Source of the DNA: Candidatus Bathyarchaeota archaeon
Lineage (GTDB): Archaea > Thermoproteota > Bathyarchaeia > TCS64
DNA length: 45,640 nt
NCBI GenBank assembly: GCA_016783455.1
Contig: JADHWN010000015.1
Coordinates: 1 to 45,640 of the forward strand
Direction: 5' to 3'
The translations under genes and the position numbers were made by a program. The notes beneath the pieces were generated by a model, which worked only from the letters and a program-made list of their open reading frames with translations, had not been told where the DNA came from and made no database searches. Each line of letters opens with the position of its first letter. Position 1 is the first letter of the stretch. Shown here piece after piece: positions 40,639 through 45,640 of this stretch.

Positions 40639-40893
40639 CTACTCGCTCCACTGGTAGTTCGAGAACTCTATAGTGTCCATGACCCTCTGGCTGAAGTCGC
40701 TGTCCTCGCACTCGAATGTGTACATCACGAAGCCGTCGAAGGCGAAGAAGTGCATCCTCCGCCTGTGGTAGATTATACGGGGCTTAGCGATGTCTACCAG
40801 CTCCAGGAACTCCCTCCTAAGGAACTTTACACGGTATGAGCTCGTGTGCATAGCAGCCGCAGTGGCCCCACCCGTCGCACCCGCTGTTGCCAA
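40639..40893 (-). CDS. Uncharacterised small protein at the end of the ABC operon
   Basis: An 84-residue protein I cannot place in a family. After an Ala/Gly/Thr-rich start (about 14 residues) the sequence reads as a compact alpha/beta domain: Y-R-V-K-F-L-R-R-E-F-L-E-L-V, I-I-Y-H-R-R-R-M-H-F-F-A-F-D-G-F-V-M-Y-T-F-E. A TTG at 40893 with GGAGGTG about 10 nt upstream is the likely start; an ATG at 40851 would give 70 residues. It follows the permease gene by 38 bp and precedes a T-tract terminator, so it belongs to the operon of the twin membrane proteins and ABC exporter. The basic-aromatic pattern suggests binding of a partner, nothing more can be said. Confidence 0.65.
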   Translation of the reverse strand: MATAGATGGATAAAMHTSSYRVKFLRREFLELVDIAKPRIIYHRRRMHFFAFDGFVMYTFECEDSDFSQRVMDTIEFSNYQWSE

Positions 40894-40931
40894 TCCTTCA
40901 TCTCACCTCCATTCCGTTTTACTTGTCCAGA

Positions 40932-42479
40932 CTACTCCATGGTAGTGAGCTTGCGGTAGCCAGCGTAGAGGAGCACGAGGCCCACCACCCAGGCTATGGG
41001 CATGTGGAGCCAGGGCATGTCCAGGAAAATGTCCGGGATTATCATCGCGCCCATGGCGATGAAGGCGATCATCTGGAAATTGATCATGTAAGCACCAGAC
41101 TTCTGGTTGAACGCCGGGTTGGCGAAGGAGAGGCCCATCGCCATCGCGGAGTTCGCCAAGGCTATCAGCAGTGCGTTCCCCATCTCCATGAGGAAGGGCA
41201 CCGAGAAGGCCAGGTCGAATCTCCACGCGCTGTAGCCCCAGATCGCCACCATCACGGGGATAACGAAGAGCCAGGCCTGCAGGAGCTTCGCCTTCATGAG
41301 CCGGGCGATCCCTCCCGGGGTCTTCCTGTAGATGAACAAGGCTTCCTTGCCCCGGATCGTCGTCTCGGAGCAGAGGAAGAGGGCCATGACGGTCGCCATC
41401 AGCATTCCCATCACCTGAGCCCCACTGGCGTCGTCGACGAAGGTGAAGTTCATCACCACCAGAAGGCCCACGACGTAGCCTATCTGGGACAGGTTCTCCA
41501 TCCTCCTGCTGTAGTCCTTGAGGGAGGAGACCAGCAGCGCCCCGAAGGAGCCGCCACCCGCCAGCAGCCGGACCGCCCTCAAGAGGACACCGTCGCGCCC
41601 CACCACCGTGACACCCACGTTCGCGGGCTCTAGGCTGTAAGCCCTGTCCGTGATCTTCCAGCCTATGGCGAGGGTGGCGGCCATGAAGGCAAGCATTCCC
41701 CCGACCCGGGTCACGGTGAGCATCCAGACGGCGCCGATGTCCCCCGGGTTCCGTGCGAAGGCCACGATGACCTCCGCCGCCCAGGAGCTCGGGAAGAGCC
41801 CGAGAAGAGCCTTCACCAGCCCGTCCGTGCCTGGGTCAAGCAGGAGGGTGAATATGTTCCCGTTTATCATCATGTAGAAGACGGCCACCATGGGCAGGGC
41901 GAAGATGAACGCTGCCGCTTTACCTATGTCCTTCCCCTTGGCAGTCCTGCCGAGGGTCGTCCGGGAGACGGCCGCGATGACCGTCCCCACCCAGAACGAG
42001 CCGAGGCAGGTTAGGAACGCCATGAGTATTATCACGGCTGTCTGCGTGTAGCTGAGGTTTAGGGGGGTCAGCAGGGCTGTGAAGAACCCGGCTGCCAGGG
42101 TTGCGTATATTGCGTAGATGGGAGTCTTCCCCATGAACTCGCCGACCAGCACGTCCCCCGGCCTCACCGGAGCCTTGAGCATCAGCTCCACCTGAGCCAC
42201 GCCGCCCTCCTCCTTGAGGGCGCTGGAGATGGGGAGCAGCACGAGGAAGATGGAGAACATGAACATGAAGATCTCGAAGAGGGCTACGGCCACCTGGCTC
42301 ACCATGAGCTCCTGGAACTCTCCCACCAGGGACTGGACCAGCATGGGGGCGAGGTAGAACACCCAGGCCGCGAGGACGCCCCCCGTCATGAGGGGGAAGT
42401 AGCGCCTCAGCGCCCCTATCCAGCTCGTCGAGATCCGGTACTCGTTCTTCGCTATCACGAGCCACTTAGGATTGGACAA
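40932..42479 (-). CDS. ABC-2 type transporter permease
   Basis: A 515-residue membrane protein with about 12 hydrophobic helices, an ABC-2-like permease of double-length type: N-terminal half with a helix after residue 25 and the stretch L-L-P-I-S-S-A-L-K-E-E-G-G-V-A-Q (typical of the permease loop that touches the ATPase), then a second half. The start is a TTG that lies 14 bp inside the ATPase gene, so the two are translationally coupled and form one exporter. The substrate is not known. The overlap and the single ATPase suggest a homodimer of ATPases with this double permease. Confidence 0.8.
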   Translation of the reverse strand: MSNPKWLVIAKNEYRISTSWIGALRRYFPLMTGGVLAAWVFYLAPMLVQSLVGEFQELMVSQVAVALFEIFMFMFSIFLVLLPISSALKEEGGVAQVELMLKAPVRPGDVLVGEFMGKTPIYAIYATLAAGFFTALLTPLNLSYTQTAVIILMAFLTCLGSFWVGTVIAAVSRTTLGRTAKGKDIGKAAAFIFALPMVAVFYMMINGNIFTLLLDPGTDGLVKALLGLFPSSWAAEVIVAFARNPGDIGAVWMLTVTRVGGMLAFMAATLAIGWKITDRAYSLEPANVGVTVVGRDGVLLRAVRLLAGGGSFGALLVSSLKDYSRRMENLSQIGYVVGLLVVMNFTFVDDASGAQVMGMLMATVMALFLCSETTIRGKEALFIYRKTPGGIARLMKAKLLQAWLFVIPVMVAIWGYSAWRFDLAFSVPFLMEMGNALLIALANSAMAMGLSFANPAFNQKSGAYMINFQMIAFIAMGAMIIPDIFLDMPWLHMPIAWVVGLVLLYAGYRKLTTME

Positions 42480-43251
42480 CCTGCTCCCTCCATGCGAGGA
42501 GCTCGCCCTCCACGGTTCCGCCCGTCAGGGCTATGAACGCCCCCTCAAGGGTCTCGGCGCCCGCTTGGGCGATGATCTCTTCGATGGTCCCGACGGCCAC
42601 GAGCTTCCCCTCATTGATTATCCCTATGCGATCGCATAGCTCCTCCACGACGGGCAGCAGGTGGCTGCACATGAAGATGGTCTTCCCGGCGGAGTCCGAG
42701 AGCTCCCCTATGAGTTCCTTCACCATGTGGGCCGCCCTGGGGTCCAGGGCCGACGTCGGCTCGTCGAGGAAGACTATGGGCGGGTCGTGGATGAGGGCCG
42801 CGGCGAGGAGCAGCTTCTGCTTCATACCGCTGCTGAACCCTTCGATGAGGTGGTCCCTCCTCTCGTCCAGCCCGAAGAGCTTGAGCAGCTCGTCTATCCT
42901 GCCCTCGAGGACATCCCCTGGGACGTCGTAGAGGGCCCCCATGAACTCAAGGAACTCCCAGGCGCTCAACTTCTCGTACAGCCCGGGGGACTCCGCCAGC
43001 ATACCCGTGACCCGCTTCACGTCGTCCTCCTGGGAGAGGATGTCGAATCCCCCCACCTTCGCGGAGCCGCCCGTGGGCTTTATTATACAGTTCAGAAGGC
43101 GGACCACAGTCGTCTTGCCCGCCCCGTTGGGACCTAGAAGGCCGAAGGTCTCTCCCTCGTATACCGTGAGGTCGAGGCCGTCGACGGCCTTTATCGTCTT
43201 TCCTTTGCCGTAATACTTCGACAAACCATCTGTCTCTATCAAAATATTCAT
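42466..43251 (-). CDS. ABC transporter ATP-binding protein
   Basis: A 261-residue ATPase of the ABC-2/drug exporter type. Walker A G40-P-N-G-A-G-K-T47, signature F-S-S-G142-M-K-Q-K, Walker B I-V-F-L-D163-E164-P-T-S and the H-loop H197 are all intact. The ATG at 43251 is preferred; an open frame upstream overlaps the regulator gene and is not protein-like. It starts 1 nt after the stop of the regulator gene and its end overlaps the permease start. It energises the permease beside it. Confidence 0.92.
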   Translation of the reverse strand: MNILIETDGLSKYYGKGKTIKAVDGLDLTVYEGETFGLLGPNGAGKTTVVRLLNCIIKPTGGSAKVGGFDILSQEDDVKRVTGMLAESPGLYEKLSAWEFLEFMGALYDVPGDVLEGRIDELLKLFGLDERRDHLIEGFSSGMKQKLLLAAALIHDPPIVFLDEPTSALDPRAAHMVKELIGELSDSAGKTIFMCSHLLPVVEELCDRIGIINEGKLVAVGTIEEIIAQAGAETLEGAFIALTGGTVEGELLAWREQVVQS

Positions 43252-43252
43252 T

Positions 43253-43639
43253 CTACCAACTCCAAAATCCGTTTCCGTCTTCCCCCGAACTTCCAGTGGG
43301 GGACCCTGATGGAACATCCGTGAACAGCTGCTGCATACTCTTCCTATAGACCTCGAAGGCCCGCCTCCCGTTCTCGGTGAGGTTGAGCTTCGTGTTGGGC
43401 TTCTTCCCGACGAACTCCTTCTCGACGTCTATGTACCCCGCCGCCTCCAGCTTGCTCATGTGGGAGGAGAGGTTGCCGAAGGTCATCCCCGTCTGACGCA
43501 TCAGGAAGAGGAAGTCGGCGCTCTCCACCACGTAGAGGTTCGCAATCAGGAGGAGCCTCGCCGGCTCGTGGATCAATTTGTCGATGTCCCCGACGGAGGG
43601 GAGATCGTCTGATCTACTGTCAACCACCGATCTCCACAT
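43253..43639 (-). CDS. Winged-helix regulator (HTH_34/MarR-like)
   Basis: A 128-residue DNA-binding protein. Residues 15-95 form a winged helix: R-L-L-L-I-A-N-L-Y, T-F-G-N-L-S-S-H-M-S-K-L-E-A-A-G-Y-I as the recognition region and P-N-T-K-L-N-L-T-E-N-G as the wing, typical of archaeal HTH_34 proteins. The tail is Gly/Ser-rich and probably unstructured. The ATG overlaps the 3' end of the upstream membrane gene by 20 bp, so translation is coupled; a GTG at 43627 would reduce the overlap. It probably regulates its own operon through the palindromes at the promoter near 44890-44926. Confidence 0.82.
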   Translation of the reverse strand: MWRSVVDSRSDDLPSVGDIDKLIHEPARLLLIANLYVVESADFLFLMRQTGMTFGNLSSHMSKLEAAGYIDVEKEFVGKKPNTKLNLTENGRRAFEVYRKSMQQLFTDVPSGSPTGSSGEDGNGFWSW

Positions 43640-44255
43640 CCTCCAACTTCGGGTACTTGCGCACGAAGCGCCAGAGAGTCACCAACCCATAGGCCATCAT
43701 CAGCAGGCCCAGGGGTATCAAGGCGTACGCCAGCCTTTGGAACAGGTCTAGCCCGGGATCCGTAAGGAAGTGCCCGACGACGAACATCGGCACGGATATC
43801 GCGGCGTACTGCTTGAACCGAGAGACCTCGTTGAAATGCCCAATCGTGAACAGTATCAGGCTCACGACCCCTGATCCTACAAGTATCACACCGTAGGTGG
43901 AAAGGGTCGTCCGCCATGGTCCGAAGACTGGTCCAGTATCCACAAAGAACGAAAGGACCAGAAGCACATTCACCGTCACCGCGAAGGCCATTATCACCTT
44001 CTGCTGCCTTGACCTACGCCCGGGGCCGAACTTCACCTGGCCTATCCGGGGCTCGGTCACCGCCTTCTTGAGGGAGGCCCAGACGGCCGGGCCGAATATC
44101 GCTAAGAAGGGAGCGAAGGGGATGTCGACCGTAGAGAGGACGTAGTACCCTATGAATGCCATCATGAATCCTGTTATGAGGTCGAGGAGGCCGTCCTCGT
44201 TGTAGATGAGGTATGCTCTTCGCTCGATGCTGTCGAGGTCGAAGCTGTCGCTCAT
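43620..44255 (-). CDS. Multi-pass membrane protein (second of a twin pair)
   Basis: A 211-residue protein with about six hydrophobic helices. It shares with the preceding gene an N-terminal block (E-R-R-A-Y-L-x-Y-x-E-D-G-L-x-D), then a P-R-I-G-Q-V-x-F block between helices, and the same order of helices, so the two are tandem duplicates. I recognise no named family; the amphipathic N-terminal block before the first helix suggests a peripheral contact site. In the operon with an HTH regulator and an ABC exporter it may sense or present the exported compound. It overlaps the regulator gene by 20 bp. Confidence 0.75.
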   Translation of the reverse strand: MSDSFDLDSIERRAYLIYNEDGLLDLITGFMMAFIGYYVLSTVDIPFAPFLAIFGPAVWASLKKAVTEPRIGQVKFGPGRRSRQQKVIMAFAVTVNVLLVLSFFVDTGPVFGPWRTTLSTYGVILVGSGVVSLILFTIGHFNEVSRFKQYAAISVPMFVVGHFLTDPGLDLFQRLAYALIPLGLLMMAYGLVTLWRFVRKYPKLEDVEIGG

Positions 44256-44259
44256 CGCT

Positions 44260-44865
44260 CTAGTTCTCCTGGAATATGGGGTACTTCCTCTTGAAGCTCT
44301 GGAACTGCAGAAAGCCCGATACCATGACGATGCCGCTCAGTATCAGCATGTGGGCTATGAAGGGCGTTGGAATGAAGTTGGCTGAGCCAATTACAACAAG
44401 CGTTGCAGCGGCGTAACGATAAAACCGTTTTAGTTCGGTGATGTAGCCCAATACAGCCCATATGACTGCACCAGCTACCCCAATGACTATGGGGAAGTTA
44501 TCAACCATGAGGAGCATCCATTGCGGGCGTGTGTCGCCCGAGAAGCCCATCCAGAAGGCGAGTCCCAGGAGGACCCCGATCACGTTCACTAATACTAGGA
44601 AGTACATGGAGTTCTGGCTCCTTCTCGTCCTGCCCGTTGAGAACGTGACCTGGCCTATCCGGGGGAAGGTGTACTTCTTCTTCATGCTTATGTACATGGG
44701 CGTGATGACGGCCACCATGCCGCCCATGAGCCATATCATCTCGGCGTATGCGTATAGACCGGCGACGAAAAGGCCAATGCCTACGACCATATCGACCAGT
44801 CCGTCCTCGTGGTAGGAGAGATATGCGCGCCTCTCGATCTCGTCGAGGTTGATCCTGTCACTCAT
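44260..44865 (-). CDS. Multi-pass membrane protein (first of a twin pair)
   Basis: A 201-residue protein with about six hydrophobic helices, first gene of the operon that leads to the ABC exporter. N-terminal L-D-E-I-E-R-R-A-Y-L-S-Y-H-E-D-G-L and later F-P-R-I-G-Q-V-T-F match the twin gene 4 bp downstream. The C-terminal half diverges more. No family is recognised. Its promoter carries a TATA box inside a pair of palindromes, so it is likely under control of the regulator in the same operon. Confidence 0.75.
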   Translation of the reverse strand: MSDRINLDEIERRAYLSYHEDGLVDMVVGIGLFVAGLYAYAEMIWLMGGMVAVITPMYISMKKKYTFPRIGQVTFSTGRTRRSQNSMYFLVLVNVIGVLLGLAFWMGFSGDTRPQWMLLMVDNFPIVIGVAGAVIWAVLGYITELKRFYRYAAATLVVIGSANFIPTPFIAHMLILSGIVMVSGFLQFQSFKRKYPIFQEN

Positions 44866-44886
44866 CTATGTTCCCTTGCGCACCGT

Positions 44887-44896
44887 AAAGTACTTT
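44887..44896. promoter_or_regulatory. Palindrome AAAGTACTTT downstream of the operon TATA box
   Basis: A perfect 10-bp palindrome that lies between the TATA box (44901-44908) and the predicted transcription start near 44877. The ACTTTG word recurs at 44910-44926. A bound regulator here would block initiation. Confidence 0.55.
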
Positions 44897-44900
44897 GCAA

Positions 44901-44908
44901 TATATAAA
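44901..44908 (-). promoter_or_regulatory. TATA box of the membrane-protein/ABC operon
   Basis: TTTATATA on the coding strand, 36-43 bp before the ATG at 44865. It is flanked by the palindrome at 44887-44896 and the inverted repeat at 44910-44926. Confidence 0.6.
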
Positions 44909-44909
44909 C

Positions 44910-44926
44910 ACTTTGCGTCACAAAGT
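44910..44926. promoter_or_regulatory. Inverted repeat ACTTTG-N5-CAAAGT upstream of the TATA box
   Basis: ACTTTG (44910-44915), CGTCA, CAAAGT (44921-44926): 6-bp arms with a 5-bp spacer, overlapping the BRE position. The same half-site occurs in the palindrome on the other side of the TATA box, so both are probably bound by one protein, most simply the winged-helix regulator of this operon. Confidence 0.55.
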
Positions 44927-45050
44927 ATGTTTCCTCAGCATCGATGTTAAAACTCGAGTGTTAATCCTCACGCAACATCATCAGCAGAAGAAGGGCGATA
45001 ACAGTCGTACCAGCTCCCACCAAGAATAACAAGGAAGGGCTGCAGCTAGC

Positions 45051-45640
45051 CTAAACCCGGAGCTTGCTCCCGGGGGGGATAAGGCTCTCCGCATCGAGTG
45101 CAACCTCCACCGTCCTCTCCCCGGCACCGATGGGCAGCTTCACCGTAAACGTCGTGCCCACCCCTACCTCGGATTCAACCTCTATCCGACCCTTGTGGAC
45201 CTCGATCATGCGCTTGCAGACGGGCAGCCCCAGGCCCATCCCCTTCGGCTTGGTCGTGATGAGGGGTTTGAACAGGTTGGCCTGGGCCTCCTCGGATATC
45301 CCCACCCCCGTGTCCTCGACGCTGACAGTGACCTCCCCGCCCAGGGTGTGACCTTCGATCTTGAGGTCGCCTCCCTGGAGCATCGCCTGGATGGCGTTCG
45401 TGACGAGATTCGTGAACACCCGCCTGAGGAGGCCCCCATCGGCCCAGACGGTGGGAAGCCCCTCGTCGAAGGCCATGGAGAGCGCCACGTTATCAGGGAC
45501 ATTGATGGCAAGCATCATATCATTCATAAGCTCCTCGATGTCGACGTCGCCGAAGGCGGGCACGATGGGCTTGGCGAAGTCCTGGAGGTCCGACACTATC
45601 TTGTTCATGTAGTCCGTCTGTCGCGAGACCTTGTCGACAA
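45051..45640 (-). CDS. Sensor histidine kinase, C-terminal part (cut by window edge)
   Basis: The last 195 residues or so of a histidine kinase; the frame runs off the right edge of the window. The HATPase domain is complete: N-box N-L-V-T-N-A-I-Q-A-M, G1 box D-T-G-V-G-I, F-box around F-K-P-L-I-T-T-K and G2 G-M-G-L-G-L-P-V-C-K-R-M. The visible start of the window's part (S-D-L-Q-D-F-A-K-P) is the end of the dimerisation/phosphoacceptor helix, so the phospho-His lies just outside. Input domain and partner regulator cannot be seen. The gene ends in TAG, after which the same frame stays open for 29 codons (see findings). Confidence 0.9.
   Translation of the reverse strand, partial: VDKVSRQTDYMNKIVSDLQDFAKPIVPAFGDVDIEELMNDMMLAINVPDNVALSMAFDEGLPTVWADGGLLRRVFTNLVTNAIQAMLQGGDLKIEGHTLGGEVTVSVEDTGVGISEEAQANLFKPLITTKPKGMGLGLPVCKRMIEVHKGRIEVESEVGVGTTFTVKLPIGAGERTVEVALDAESLIPPGSKLRV

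Noticed and set aside
1-45640. CRISPR arrays, tRNA or rRNA genes, insertion sequences, phage genes
   Set aside because: No regularly spaced repeats, no cloverleaf-type sequence with conserved T-loop, no transposase, integrase or structural phage protein was seen on either strand.

Overview
The window looks like a piece of chromosome from an uncultivated, GC-rich, heterotrophic archaeon. I see TATA boxes 22-40 bp ahead of several genes, some apparently leaderless or TTG/GTG starts, short T-tracts (often CCCCTTTTT) just past stop codons, a TIGR00300/ornithine-cyclodeaminase-type protein, a FilR1-domain regulator, and a surface protein ending in an archaeal-type PGF-x-TM-Arg tail. A Bathyarchaeia-like or related TACK/Asgard-type lineage fits, but the sequence does not settle it. 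I see no tRNA, rRNA, CRISPR array, insertion sequence or phage gene. Genes are tightly packed, with 48 coding calls (two of them weak or decayed).

Layout. 1-5.5 kb: FTR1 iron permease behind a DtxR-type palindrome, then a leftward set with a GH4 glycosidase coupled to a LmbE deacetylase, an anchored thioredoxin, a GDT1-type cation transporter, an M55 D-aminopeptidase and a small zinc ribbon. 5.5-8.6 kb: PurN-like formyltransferase, a weakly coding gap, then a divergent arsenic locus (arsM plus a Cys-rich small protein facing a Cys-rich PadR regulator, with two near-identical operators between them). 8.6-18.9 kb: FGGY sugar kinase, amidohydrolase, TIGR00300 enzyme (with an apparent N-terminal frameshift), MFS exporter, nitroreductase, surface protein, mini zinc ribbon and a CPA1 Na+/H+ antiporter in a lower-GC patch. 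18.9-26 kb: FucI-like isomerase with GH172 glycosidase, N-acyl-D-amino-acid deacylase, prolidase-like amidohydrolase, HtrA-type protease. 26-31.2 kb: DUF1028 protein facing an operon of deaminase-like amidohydrolase, Nudix and two tandem APH-fold kinases. 31.2-36.5 kb: a pair of AstE/AspA-like proteins of which one has lost its zinc histidines, an SDR, a DUF362 protein and an M20-fold protein that has also lost most metal ligands. 36.6-40.6 kb: OXNAD1-like flavin reductase, FilR1 regulator, VOC protein, S9 peptidase. 40.6-44.9 kb: a six-gene operon of twin membrane proteins, a winged-helix regulator, an ABC-2 exporter and a small conserved-looking protein, with palindromes around its TATA box. 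The right edge cuts a histidine kinase.

Taken together the genes suggest a scavenger of peptides, N-acylated and D-amino acids, and unusual glycans (GH4, GH172, FucI-like, FGGY), with metal and arsenic homeostasis. The most unusual items are the Cys-rich PadR/arsM locus with its paired operators, the two metallohydrolase-fold proteins without metal ligands lying 3 kb apart, the twin APH kinases behind Nudix, and the twin-membrane-protein/ABC operon.
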